Assembly: GCF_014356525.2 (NCBI RefSeq)
Contig: NC_052507.1
Coordinates: 3,646,509 to 3,710,508 of the forward strand
Reading direction: 5' to 3'
DNA: 64,000 nt
Source: Nilaparvata lugens
Taxonomy: Eukaryota > Arthropoda > Insecta > Hemiptera > Delphacidae
Below, piece by piece: positions 33,222-44,165 of this stretch. The translations under genes were made by a program, and so were the position numbers. Each line of letters starts with the position of its first letter. The first letter of the stretch is position 1. The notes under the pieces were generated by a model that was not told the origin of the DNA, searched no databases, and saw only the letters and a list, made by a program, of their open reading frames with translations.

Positions 33222-34635
33222 TGTCACGTTATTCTTTATATTTAAATAACGATTAGCCTCCTGCTTGGCATCAGTCGGTAAAGCATGAGATTTGATATAA
33301 TTAGGTCGTGGTTTTCTAATAGTATTCAGTCTTAAAAAATCTTGATAGGCCTAGATATGGGCTTCTCCTATAACTCTTGTAATTCAATAAATAATAAATA
33401 TATATAAATATGATACTTATACTATAGTGTTGAGGAATAAAAAATAAATTGCACACCATGAACGTTCATACATATATTAAACAAATAATGCAAAAAATAA
33501 ATCGAGGCAAAAATATATAAAGAGCGATAAAAAAAATATAATATAAAAATAGAACAATAATTGAAATCAGTAAAATATCACAGGCTAAACTTTATATTCT
33601 AGATTTATGGCACGAATCATTACCATGTGCCTTTATCTTAAAATCATATGCATTCTTTTGCATGTAGCTGCGATATGCGCTTGCTAATACTTGTCGACTT
33701 GGACAATTCAATTAAAATGTGTGCTTTAAGATCAGCTTGATAAATTAGCCACTAATAATCCAAATATATATATTAAAATCTCTAGTACTTAGTAGATTTC
33801 TTTGTATCGAATATATATTTTTATCTCAGGGTGCAAGATTCGGCACCTGACGGAATAGGTAGAGCCATTCATCTAGTGAATTAGAGCTATAATAAATTAT
33901 CGCAAATTGTATTGCAAAAAATTAAATATCATATGCATATGTTTTAATAGCCTAGATTTTGTACTTCTTTGATTTAATAGAAATTTCTGAAATATTGATC
34001 TATATTTTTCTTTCAATGAAATACCTTTAATACTAATTTTACTTGCGCAAGTATTACTCTTATTAATTTCTTAATTTATAATAAAAACCCTTTCGGCGAG
34101 CTAGCTTTGATCATCAGATTAATTCGAAGCACTAGGGCGCCCATCACTAATTCAAATTTATCACTCACGTGTCGAAAATCTTCTTGTAAGCCGCCGATGT
34201 CGATCCAACTCCATGTGGTCCGGGAATATGGTAGCCGGAATCGTCTCCTCCAAGGGGTTATAAATTTATTTAAAATTGAAAATGACTTCTGCTTCACAAT
34301 AGCATCACGAAGTCTTTTAAGAAATTTAATAATTTATTTAACTTTAACTTTTACAAAATCATTAGTAAGGTACTACGCTCTAAAATATTTGGGGTCCTCT
34401 TATGGTGGCATTTGGCTGGCGAGTGCTGGTTCTCCTTTCTCAAGTTTTACAGATCCTATTTCCGACTTTCAAATTAGCATAAAATTTAAATATCTTAGTC
34501 CTCCGCCATTTAGGTTCAAATAGATCTTACAAAAAATGCCAAAATATTGCTTAGATTGTATGATTAATAATTTCTTTGCTTTCGAGCCATATCGATAACA
34601 TAGACTATACAACAATTCAACATAGATTCCGAACA
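33222..34635 (-). repeat. 5-prime LTR of the Gag-only element
   Basis: 1414 bp, near-identical to 26555-27967; differences are mostly single-base indels in A/T runs. It would carry the promoter for the minus-strand transcript. Confidence 0.85.
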
Positions 34636-34644
34636 TTTATAGAA

Positions 34645-34724
34645 ATATATATGGTTCATTCTCATTAAAAAAACAAAACAATTATATTTAACCAGTAGTT
34701 CTGTGAACAGTAGACCTCGCGCTC
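34645..34724 (+). mobile_element. Fragments of families C and A
   Basis: GGTTCATTCTCATT resembles the C interior and AGTTCTGTGAACAGTAGACC (34695 on) is the A terminus, truncated after about 30 bp. Confidence 0.4.
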
Positions 34725-34891
34725 AGTAAGTTACATTGATCTGTTGTTATGTTTTCGCGAAAAACAATAAATAATTTATCAATTTAAAATGTCTAGAAAA
34801 AATCCTAAATAAACATAGAGCTTTCTGTCCTATCGTACCGTGACGTGTCGTCCCGGAATATGAGTGTGAGCGCTGTTATCAGGTCTGGCTG

Positions 34892-35040
34892 CAACTGTCT
34901 ACAACGTTGATGGAAAGATACATTTTCAAGATGTTCGATGTTTTTGATCGGGTAGTATTATAGTCAACTGTCTACTAACGTTGATGGAAAGATAAATTTT
35001 CAAGATGTTCGATGTTTTTGAACGGGTAGTATTATAGTCC
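34892..35040. repeat. Two-unit tandem repeat, 73 bp
   Basis: CAACTGTCTAC...GTTGATGGAAAGATA starts at 34892 and again at 34965; each unit ends with GGGTAGTATTATAGTC. Confidence 0.75.
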
Positions 35041-35042
35041 AC

Positions 35043-35321
35043 TAAACAGATGATTTATGATGAATAGTTCCATAGTCTTATTTTTACTCTAATATTGGCG
35101 TATGAAGGAGGCTCCTTTTTCCTTGAAATATAAAATTTCTAAAAACCTTGTATATACGTTGACGCGCAATTTAAAAAGGAACATACCTGCCAAATTTCAT
35201 GAGAATCTATTACCGTGTTTCGCTGTAAATGCGATTATAAGCATATTACAAGCATTCAAACATTAAGAGAAATGCCAAACCAACGACTTGAATCTTAGAC
35301 CTTACTTCGCTCGGTCAATTG
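35043..35321 (+). mobile_element. Family A, 5-prime-truncated copy
   Basis: It starts inside A (GATTTATGATGAATAGTTCC) and reaches the terminus CTTCGCTCGGTCAATT. Confidence 0.65.
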
Positions 35322-35365
35322 GATAAGAAATTATATTTTCAATGATTTCATAATGAATTCTCATA

Positions 35366-35705
35366 ACTAGTAATTCTGTGAACAATGGACCTCGCGCAGT
35401 ATTCTCATCCACAAGTACCTGATTGAAACTATAGACCATTATGGAAATACAGCAATAGACTGGCTTCTCCACACATCTGAGTAATCACTTGTCAGCTGAT
35501 TCATGATGAATAATTCTATAGTCTGATTTTTACTCTAATATTGGCGTATGAAGGAGGCTCCTTTTTTCTTTTGTATTATCCTTCAAATGCAAAATTTCCA
35601 AAAACCTTGTATATAAGGTATACTATATCCTTGTATAATATATAATGCAAATACAAATGCCAAACTGTCGACTTGAATCTTAGATGTCACTTCGCTCGGT
35701 CAATA
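35366..35705 (+). mobile_element. Family A copy with internal deletion
   Basis: Both termini are present (TAATTCTGTGAACAATGGAC; TTCGCTCGGTCAATA), but the segment with the CGTTTCGC motif is replaced by a short TATAAGGTATACTATAT run. Confidence 0.65.
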
Positions 35706-36330
35706 AACATTATTTAAACATTAAGAGAAATGCCAAACCATGTTCTGAGAGACCGGCTTGAGTTTCCACACAATCCAGAAAGTGGTTCAAAACCACAAAA
35801 TTCGCACAACAAATTCAACAGAAAGACTACAAAATTTAAAATTCCAACCACAGGTGTTCCATATTCAATCAAGATATTGAATTCTAAACAATTTTACAAC
35901 AAAAGTTTTTCCCCTATGAAAATCTTCACATCTTGAAAAAAATGATAAGAAAACCACCGCTTTCAGTTAACGACCAAAGCAAAGGCTTGCAACTCACATG
36001 TTGATGTTTGTAGGAAAACGTGTACTGAAGTGCTGCTTTCAAAGTTTTGAATGTTTCCTGCACAGGATATTGGAATTAACCCTTCTCCTTTCTCTTAACT
36101 GAGTTGAATTGAGTTTTCTTCTTTGTCGTAACTTTCCAATAACTTATAAAATAGGTTGGTATCTCATCATGTATCAGACTTTGCGACATTTACCAAAGAC
36201 TACCTTCTTTCTTCCTTCTTGTTCAAGTTCCGCTGGTAATACAAGTTACAAATTGTAAGTAAATCTCAAATAAGTAACTTATTGGAAAGTTATTGAAGTC
36301 TTGTTTTCCAATGTATTTCGAGCACATATT
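35706..36330. other. Non-coding
   Basis: A 68-codon frame (35730-35936) lacks supporting splice or promoter signals. No repeat recognised. Confidence 0.4.
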
Positions 36331-36540
36331 TGAGAGAAGCAGAAATGTGCTTGAAAATCTTATCCGAATCTTATTCGATCTGGATCCGACAAGCAGTAAA
36401 AACCATTGGATCTTATGGTGGGTTTCACACATGATCAGACTTCAAATGTGTGAACACTTCCATAAGAGCCAATTATATTATTTTTCTCATCAACAGAGCA
36501 CAAGTCTGATGCTGATTTGAGAGAAGTAGAAAAAGAGATC

Positions 36541-36711
36541 TAAGCTGGATTTGCACATTACGGTTACAGTGAACAGTGAAAATATCATTTCTATAAGTTT
36601 TAATGGTATAATATCCATACTCACTCGGCTGAGCTGATTGGGAATAGCCAATTAGAACTTATGAGAATTATTCATGTTCACTGTCACCGTAGTGTTCAAA
36701 TCTAGCTTAAT
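36541..36711. mobile_element. Family G MITE
   Basis: TIRs of about 60 bp: TAAGCTGGATTTGCACATTA at one end and the complement of TTAAGCTAGATTTGAACACT at the other, both followed by a CGGT...CAGTGAACA block. 171 bp, inside the inverted-repeat spacer. Confidence 0.7.
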
Positions 36712-36715
36712 TCCT

Positions 36716-36831
36716 CGCACACAGGCTTTGCCAATGTGAGGAACCTTCTCCGAGTTTTGTATATGTATATTCTGTATTGTTTGTACTTTTTAAGAAGAAG
36801 AATAAAGATAATTTCAATTTCAATTTCAATT
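36716..36831 (+). mobile_element. LINE 3-prime tail
   Basis: GCACACAGGCTTTGCCAATG then AATAAAGATAATTTCAATTT with an (ATTTCA)n tail. It is similar in design to 40285-40385. Confidence 0.5.
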
Positions 36832-37047
36832 CTCTTTTTCTGCTTCTCTCAAATCAGCATCAGACAAGTGCTTTGGTGATGAGAAAAATAATATAATTGG
36901 TTCTTATGGAATGTTCACACATTTGAAGTCTGATCATGCGTGAAACCCACCATAAGATCCAATGGTTTTCACTGCTTGTTGGATCCAGATCGAATTCAAC
37001 ATTCGGATAAGATTTTCAAGCACATTTATGGATTGATCAGTTTATTC

Positions 37048-37320
37048 AGTGACTGTTGGAGTGATCCGTGGTCTAGTGGATAGAGTGCTTGCGTAGCAGC
37101 ATGAGATCCCGGGTTCAAACCCTCTCAATACCAAACGTTTTTTAACCAGATCACTCCCTTGTTATCGGATGGGCACGTTAATTGTCAGTCCCTGTTGAAG
37201 TATGACAGTCTTAAGGCCCATTTATGGCTTAATTAATTAAATATTCAGACGGTGGGACCTTCCCGCAAGGGACTCCCCACCAACAAAAGCCATACGAATT
37301 TACTTTTACTAGTGACTGTT
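37048..37320 (+). mobile_element. tRNA-derived SINE with target-site duplication
   Basis: The body (37058-37310) is flanked by AGTGACTGTT on both sides (37048-37057 and 37311-37320). The head has a pol III A box (TGGTCTAGTGGATAG) and B box (GGTTCAAACCC) in tRNA spacing. A body follows with GGGCACGTTAATTGTCAGTC. A free tRNA gene is excluded because the acceptor stem does not close. Confidence 0.85.
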
Positions 37321-37649
37321 AAATTGAAAAAGATATTCTTAGAGCTCTAGACTAATGAAGAGAAAAGAATTTCAAAATTTGCAACTGAATTGTTTTGTCG
37401 AAACAGAGAGATGTGTTGATTTTGAAAACATCACGTAGACCTGTACACTGTTTGGCCTTAGCTGACTTTGTTTGAATTCAATGACAGTTCCTTCAAAGAT
37501 ATTAACATAAATCTGAATAAGAAAGCTCAAACAGAAGCCGACAGGCACCCATTGAAAAGAACCTCAAAATCCTATTGAAGAATACAAGATTATATTCTCA
37601 GGATTTGTGAAGCTTTATTATGCTCCGTGTCCAGAGGTTACTTCTGTTC
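37321..37649. other. Non-coding
   Basis: Nothing supported. Confidence 0.4.
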
Positions 37650-37919
37650 TTATAGTGGGGTCCACGTTATAATGGCAGTGGAGAAGGATAGGAGAACAGC
37701 GTTGCCGATTCTCTGTCTTGCCACTGCCTTCTATAGAGGATGGTTGATACCGGTATATCTGATGTAATATTAAATGTTCATTCTTGTTAAACATAATCAA
37801 TAATATTTTATTCATAATAATTTGATTGTATGGTATGAGGTGTTGTGGTATTTCTACATAATTGACATATATTTTTCAATGATTTGATAATACATTTTCC
37901 TGATTGAGATTATATATTG

Positions 37920-38872
37920 TTGACCGAGCGAAGTGAGGTCTAAGATTCAAGTCGACGGTTTGGCATTTCTCTTAATGTTTATATGCTGCGCATTTACGGC
38001 GAAACGCGGTAATAGATCTTCATGAAATTTGACAGGTATGTTCCTTTTTAAATTGCGCGTCGACGTATATACAAGGTTTAGAAAATTTTGCATTTCAAGT
38101 TTAATATAAAAGGAAAAAGGAGCCTCTTTCATAGGCCAAACTTAGAGTAAAAATCAGAATATAGAATTATTCATCATAAATCAGCTGTCGAGTGGATTAT
38201 AAATTGCATGTAATTCAATATCTCAATGTAACTTGGTAAAAAATCAGCAGCTGTGTAGACTATTAATTGCATTCCTCATTGAATTCAATTCCACTTTTTG
38301 TGTAGTTGAGAAGTTGATATTGTGGTAATTATTCATATTGAATGAAGAAGACTGAGAAATTGTCAAAAAACCACAGATTTATTGATACTTAGAAAGACCA
38401 GTTTTGGTTATTACACCATTATCAATCTCTGATAAACTGCTGTCAGAGATAAAATACTGTTTATCAGAGATTGACAATGGTGTAATAACCGAAACCGGTC
38501 TTTCTAAGTATCAATAAATCTGTGTTTTTTGACAATTTCTTAGTCTTTTTCATTCAATAAGAATTCAATTTTTATGCACTATAAAATGAACTATTGATTG
38601 CGTGCAATAACGCATGCAATTAATAACTTAAATAACATAGTATTGTCTCTCGAACTTTCTCTGCTTTGAACTTGGGCTGTCCTGTTGCCAGTATGTCTTG
38701 AAGGAGATTAGCTTTTGATCTTAGCATTTTCTGATACACCAAACCCAACAGCCATTATCTTTTTCACACCGATATCTTGCCGACACGACAGACACGATTT
38801 ACTCTGTTGGACAGTATAAGAGGAGGCTGCGGTTTATAACTGCGCGAGGTCTACTGTTCACAGAACTACTAG
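37920..38872 (-). mobile_element. Family A long copy 1, carrying a fold-back
   Basis: Both A termini are present. It has an internal segment (CTCGAACTTTCTCTGCTTTG and on) not found in short A copies, plus the fold-back at 38291-38560. Confidence 0.7.
38281..38570. mobile_element. Fold-back element with 10-bp target duplication
   Basis: GAATTCAATT occurs at 38281-38290 and 38561-38570. Between them are two inverted arms of about 100 bp (38337-38437 and 38459-38558; shared AGATTTATTGATACTTAGAA) with a 21-base loop. The sister A copy has a single AAATTCAATT at 39430-39439 and no insert: an empty site. A target duplication of 9-10 bp with long arms fits Mutator-like fold-backs. Confidence 0.85.
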
Positions 38873-39029
38873 TGTATATTATTTGTAAATTTTTACATGT
38901 TGAAAAACGATCTGGGAGCGTAGCTGAAATTGATTTCCAACATTGCGGAGCTTGAAAAGGATACCGCTATCTGCTTTGTGGAATGATAGACAAGGATAGC
39001 AACACCAATGTTAATCATATACTGTCATT

Positions 39030-39707
39030 ATTGACTGAGCGAAGTAAGATCTAAGATTCAAGTCGACGGTTTGGCATTTCTCTTAATGTTTAAATGTTTG
39101 AATGTTTGAATGTTTAAATATTTATATGTTGCGCATCTACGGCGAAACGCGGTAATAGATCTTCATGAAATTTGACAGGTATGTTCCTTTTTTAATTGCG
39201 CGTCGACGTATATACAATGTTTTTGGAAATGTTGCATTTCAAGGATAATATAAAACGAAAAAGGAGCCTCCTTCATACGCCAATATTAGAGTAAAAATCA
39301 GACTATAGAATTATTCATCATAAATCAGCTGTCGAGTGGATTATAAATTGCATGCAATTCAATATCTCAATGTAGACTAACTTGGTAAAAAATCAGCAGC
39401 TGTGTAGACTATTAATTGCATGCCTCATTAAATTCAATTTCTATGCACTATTGAATGAACTATTGATTGTGTGCAATAACGCATGCAATTAATAACTTGA
39501 ATAACATAGTTTTGTCTCTCGAACTTTCTCTGCTTTGAACTCGGGCTGTCCTGTTGCCAGTATGTCTTGAAGGAGATTAGCTTTTGATGCCGGTTTCACA
39601 CCGATATCTCGACGACACGACATATAGACAGGATTTACTCTGATGAACAGTATAAGAGGAGGCTGCGGTTTATAACTGCGCGAGGTCTACTGTTCACAGA
39701 ACTACTG
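39030..39707 (-). mobile_element. Family A long copy 2 (empty-site copy)
   Basis: Same long-A structure as 37920-38872 but without the fold-back. It ends CAGAACTACTGG. Confidence 0.7.
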
Positions 39708-39876
39708 GTGTATATTTTTACATTGTTGAAAAACGAACTCGGAACGTAGCGGAAATTAATTTCCAACATTGCGGAGCTTGAAAAGGATACCGCTATCTGC
39801 TTTGTGGAATGATTGACAAGGATAGCAACACCAATGTTAATTAGATACTGCCATTATAACGTGGACTTTACTATAG

Positions 39877-40284
39877 TTCTCAATAAGAAGCTTAACTTAC
39901 TTATTAAGAGTAACTAGGCCAAAACACAGAGAATCTATTTATAGAGATTCATTACAATCTGTCAGTATCCCTCATCTATATAATCAATTCTCCCCATTCC
40001 ACTAACTATGACAGTCTGAAGCGAATGTTAATAGAGGTCATTTTTTAATTGAACTACTGTGTTGAATGAATAGACCTCCAAAACTAATATAATCTGCCTA
40101 TGGTGAGGTCCACGTTATAATGGCAGTGGAGAAAGATAGGAGAACAACGTTGCCGATCCTCTGTCTTGTCAATGCCTTCTACAGACGGTAGCTGATTAAT
40201 GTAATATTAACTGTTCATTCTCGTTCCTCCTCTTGTTTCCTCCTCTGAATTAAAATGAATATATTAAATGATTCGGACTTTTCT
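39877..40284. mobile_element. Intervening DNA with a truncated family C copy
   Basis: The C left end begins near 40097 (GGTGAGGTCCACGTTATAAT) and stops near 40230. The remainder is featureless. Confidence 0.5.
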
Positions 40285-40385
40285 TCGCACACAGGCATCA
40301 TAGCCCATGTGAAGAAAATTTTCTATAATGCTTTCTATATTTTTTTGTAATGTGTATTTATAAAGAGGAATAAATTGATTTGATT
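40285..40385 (+). mobile_element. LINE 3-prime tail
   Basis: CACACAGGCATCATAGCCCA then GAGGAATAAATTGATTTGAT. Confidence 0.45.
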
Positions 40386-40727
40386 TTTTTGATTCGTTCA
40401 ACCTCACTTTGCTCGGTCAATTACACTTTACTAATTAATATATTATCACACTTTACTTCACTAATTCGATCATTCCACAAAAAAACAACAGTCAGTTTCC
40501 AGTAAAGCAACATTTTCAACTATATTTGGCACACGTTACTCAACTTACAACGTTCCAATTTGCGTATGTTAATGTTGTTGCATACGATGTTGATGTTGTT
40601 GTTAATCCGGACGATGTTGCAACCGGATGTCTCTATCCGGATGTTGTTGATCACTTGCGTGTTTTTTATATTATTCTATGTTAATTATAATCTGACGGCT
40701 TGTTACACAGTGATTCACACTGAGCTC
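40386..40727. other. Non-coding with ATGTTG-rich stretch
   Basis: Imperfect GATGTTG/GTTGTT repeats and two CCGGATG motifs at about 40564-40650. No gene. Confidence 0.45.
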
Positions 40728-41747
40728 CTAGAGTGAGGTCCACGTTGTAATGGCAGTATTTGGTTAACATTGGTGTTGCTATCCTTGTCTCTTATTCGAC
40801 AAAGCAGATAGCGCTATCCTTTTTTTTCAAAATCAAAATCAATTTATTGCCATTCTTTTTTTACAAACAAGTGAAACAAAAACATTCTTATAATGTTATA
40901 ACTAATATAATCTAAACTAATTTAAAAACATATTCAACGAATGTTTTCTTTTATTTTAATATTGAAATAATGGGCTCTCCCAGAAAAGCTAATGCTTGAC
41001 TCTGGAAGAGAGTTCAAAAATGTTAAAGGTAATTAGGATGGATGTCTAAGACAATTTCATTAGTACCAGAAGAAACAATATGCAATATAAACACTAGAAT
41101 ATAATGTATGTACAATATAACAATGTAAGCACTAGAACAAAAAGTCAATTAATCTTCTGAAATCTCAAGTCCGAAGTAAACTTTCCTACATACCCACTCT
41201 CTTATTTCATAAATTAAACACTTAATAATTCTATTAAGAATGAATTTTTCAGGTAGATAATTTATTATTCGATGGCAATAGAAGGACAATTGGTGTTTGC
41301 AAGATGTAAGTCTAGTGAATAGGTTATTGTAGGTATTGAAAGCATTTGGACGTAGATATGGTGTATTACGAGTAGTGAATTTGTCTTTGTTTTTATTAAT
41401 GTACAGAATTGCGTTAGTTACGTATGTTTGTCTCAATGTTGGTAAATCAATTTCTTTAAATAGTAGTCTACTAGGGTACATTCTTGGACTTCCCAGAATT
41501 TTAGCTCCGCAACGTTGCCAGCTCTTTTTCAACAATGTAGAAATATAAATTATTATCAAAATATTTAATCTCATTCATGCAAATTCATTATTTAATTATT
41601 GAAGAACTTTTTTTTTTTGACGAATAGAAAATAATTGATTGTTTCAAACAAGAATAAACAGATATCCTCTATAGAAGGCAGAGGGGAATTGGCAAACGTG
41701 TTCTGATATATTTTTCCACTGCCATTATAACGTGGACCTCACTATAG
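40728..41747 (-). mobile_element. Family C MITE split by a LINE
   Basis: The left terminus GTGAGGTCCACGTTGTAATG and right terminus GCCATTATAACGTGGACCTC are inverted. A LINE end (40828-41503) sits inside; removing it leaves about 345 bp, near the size of the intact copy. Confidence 0.75.
40828..41503 (-). pseudogene. LINE RT C-terminus and 3-prime tail
   Basis: The minus frame at 41149-41503 reads RMYPSRLLFKEIDLPTLRQ, then YINKNKDKFTTRNTPYLRP, then INYLPEKF. This is the conserved end of jockey/CR1-like LINE polyproteins (LP-x-L...Y...YxTR...NxLP). It is 5-prime truncated. The tail is AATAAATTGATTTTGATTTT near 40850-40828. Stops are absent within this piece. Confidence 0.75.
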
Positions 41748-41754
41748 TTTATTG

Positions 41755-42330
41755 CAGCTTGAGCCTATTAGAAACAATAACAGACGATGCTGAAACTGAA
41801 CATCTGTAAAAAATATGTTCTCAGTTGTCCGTTTTCCCCTATCAGATCAAATTTCAATTCTTATCTATGGAAGTGAGAGTTGGATTCACACAAAAAATAA
41901 CAAGATACAAGCTGCTGAAACAAGATTTTTTAGAAGTGTGTTCGGCTGCACCAGGGCAGATAGAATCAGAAATAATGGAATAAGAATGGCTTTGTCTGTA
42001 ACACCACTACACGAGAGAATATTACACAAAATAGGAGATGCAGTCATTTGAATAGGATGCCTTCAGGAATCAAATCAAATCAAATCTTTATTTGTCCCAA
42101 AAACATAATAACAATGACAAAAATGGTTGTAAATGAAAAAAGTAAAATACAATATAAAATGAAAAAGAAAAATACCATTAATAGGATTATACATAACTAT
42201 ATTAAAAACGGGAAGTCCCTGCAAGGTTCGAGGAAGGATTCCATTTGGAGCCCAATATTATGCACTAACTGGGAGAAGAGATGCAGGGTACCAGAACAGG
42301 TTGATGATTAATAGACCTAATCCTTGAAGT
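41755..42330 (+). pseudogene. LINE RT fragment (RTE-like), interrupted
   Basis: The frame at 41815-42051 has LIYGSESWIHTKNNKIQAAE, RADRIRNNGIRMAL and PLHERI, paralogous to the copy at 24.9 kb. A segment with AATCAAATCAAATC (42062-42205), a reversed LINE tail, splits it. A possible continuation (SLQGSRKDSIWSPI) follows to about 42310. Confidence 0.7.
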
Positions 42331-42522
42331 GGAGAAGAAGGAGAGAACAAATTTTTGCGTAGGTTATTGGAGTGAAGATTTGAATTTTCATAGAGTACTC
42401 AGAAAATATACCATTACGGTACGGATTCTTATCCATACTGAGATCATATCCAAAATCCATGTCAAGAGCACATCAATTGATTCTACAATATTTTGGTCTC
42501 ATCAACACATCAAAAATTGACA

Positions 42523-43739
42523 CAATGAATGCTCTTAATGTTTAAATGTTTATATGTTGCGCATTTACGGCGACACGCGGTAATAGATTTTCATGAAATT
42601 TGACAGGTATGTTCCTTTTTTAATTGCGCGTCGACGTATATACAAGGTTTTTGGAAATTTTGCATTTCAAGGATAATATAAAAGGAAAAAGGAGCCTCCT
42701 TCATACGCCAATATTAGAGTAAAAATCTGGTGTGGCGCACTCACACAACTTTCCTTGCCGTTATGAAAATTGGTCAACTGACGCTAGTGTTACCGCGCAT
42801 ATCAAATCTACTATTCTAAGATCTGAGACAGCTGGTGACAGGACAATAGCGCTCCAGACACACCAAGTCTGCTATCTCTTCATAGTGGATCATTTAATAG
42901 AATCAACAGTTGCCAACAGTTTGCATTATTGAATAAACACATTTTCTCGAATTTCGAGCTTATTTTCAATTTTAGGTGAAAATGTTAATGAACATAAATT
43001 GTAGAGATATTCATGCTGAATATTTTCCACTGAATTTTTTTTGTTTAAATTGTATCTGAAGCCTGATAATTTAGAATTTAAAATCAAACTTTGCATAAAT
43101 GGGTCGGTGCTTCTGAAATTTTTACAGATATGGGACTTGTGGCAGTCAATAGAGCTTATCAATGACTTTTTCAGGTATGAATTTGATCAAAATCGTTGAA
43201 GCCGTTTTCGAGAAAATCGCGAAAACCCCTGTTTTTGGCAACATTTTCGCCATTTTAGCCGCCATCTTGAATTGCATTTGATCGAAATTCTTCCTGTCGG
43301 ATTCTTATAGTGTAAGGACCTTAAGTTCCAAATTTCAAGTCATTCCGTTAATTGGGAGATGAGATATCGTGTACACAGACGCACATACACTCATACACAC
43401 ACACACATACACTCATACACACACACACACACACACCACACATACAGACCAATACCCAAAAACCACTTTTTTGGACTCAGGGTCCTTGAAACGTATAGAA
43501 ATTTAGAAATTGGGGTACCTTAATTTTTTTCGGAAAGCAATACTTTCCTTACCTATGGTAATAGGGCAAGGAAAGTAAAATCAGACAATAGAATTATTCA
43601 TCATAAATCAGCTGACAAGTGATTACACAGATGTGTGGAGAAGTCAGTCTATTGCTGTATTTCCATAAGGTCTATAGTTTCAATCAGGTACTTGTGGATG
43701 AGAATACTGCGTGAGGTCTACTGTTCACAGAACTACTAG
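42523..43739 (-). mobile_element. Family A element split by B copy 3
   Basis: A resumes exactly (GTAAAAAT before, AAAATCAGAC after) on either side of 42726-43577. It ends ACAGAACTACTAG at 43739, then a C right half follows. Confidence 0.75.
42726..43577 (-). mobile_element. Family B element, copy 3
   Basis: Starts TCTGGTGTGGCGCACTCACA, ends TAGGGCAAGGAAAGT. Target is an A5 tract. A CA microsatellite lies at about 43390-43442. Confidence 0.8.
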
Positions 43740-43878
43740 TTATACATTGTTAAAAGACGATCTGGCAACAGAGCGAAGCGAGTAAGAGATGGTGCTATCC
43801 GCTTTGTTGAATGATAGACAAGGATAGCAGCACCAATGTTAATCAAATACTGCCATTATAACGTGGACCTCACTATAG
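43740..43878 (+). mobile_element. Family C right half
   Basis: From TACATTGTTAAAAGACGATC to CGTGGACCTCACTATAG. Again directly next to an A terminus, at the same C position as at 38873 and 39708. Confidence 0.65.
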
Positions 43879-43961
43879 AAGAAAGCTGGTACCCAAGGAT
43901 AGTATATAGATAGTCTATATACTATTCTGAGTCAGTACCTCTGTTTGGAGCCTGTTGCTTA

Positions 43962-44165
43962 TCAGTAAGTGCATCTTGCAGAACTGCTTTTAGATAAAAA
44001 ACAGATCGACAGCTTCTCCTTTGTTTCTGTCGTGTTACCTGAGTCGGCTGACATATCCGCCACTCCAGGATAGATGCTGGTGAAAGTCCCCCGCGGCGGC
44101 AACGCCCTGGGAGTATGGGATAATACTCTATACTTACTGTTCACTTCTCTGGAAACGCCCAACAA
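43962..44165 (-). CDS. Possible first exon, unrecognised
   Basis: 68 codons with local GC enrichment (CCCCGCGGCGG). From an ATG at 44165 it reads MLGVSREVNSKY, then PRALPPRGTFTSIYPGV, then a CAG followed by GTAACA near 44033 that could be a donor. No family recognised and no downstream exon located; it may be a chance frame. Confidence 0.2.
   Translation of the reverse strand: MLGVSREVNSKYRVLSHTPRALPPRGTFTSIYPGVADMSADSGNTTETKEKLSICFLSKSSSARCTY

Larger units (their letters stand above)
26555..34635 (-). mobile_element. Gag-only LTR retrotransposon
   Basis: Two direct repeats (26555-27967 and 33222-34635) with TG...CA ends bracket about 5.25 kb of interior. Coding is on the minus strand and limited to Gag-like ORFs. 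I see no protease, RT, RNase H or integrase motif in any frame, so the element must rely on another for copying. The LTRs differ at only about a dozen positions by eye, implying recent activity. Downstream of the 5-prime LTR (minus strand) is CCAACGTGGGACT, near the complement of tRNA-Lys 3-prime ends (a possible primer site, offset by about 15 nt). No clear target-site duplication or polypurine tract was found, and exact LTR edges on the high side could extend to about 34652. The Gag type suggests the Ty3/gypsy group. Confidence 0.8.
36333..37030. repeat. Inverted repeat with 200-bp arms
   Basis: The left arm 36333-36535 and right arm 36828-37030 are about 90% complementary by eye (shared GATCTTATGGTGGGTTTCAC / GTGAAACCCACCATAAGATC). 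The 290-bp spacer holds family G and a LINE tail. Open frames on both strands near 36293-36520 arise from the arms. Confidence 0.75.
37650..39876 (+). mobile_element. Family C MITE expanded by two A insertions
   Basis: The C left end (37650-37919) and C right pieces (38873-39029; 39708-39876) are separated by A copies at 37920-38872 and 39030-39707. The second C right piece ends with GCCATTATAACGTGGAC, the proper terminus. The repeated A plus C-right-half unit looks like a tandem duplication, probably by unequal exchange between A copies. Confidence 0.7.

Noticed and set aside
37070..37145. A tRNA gene
   Set aside because: A and B boxes are present but the acceptor stem does not pair, and the sequence lies inside a SINE with target duplications.
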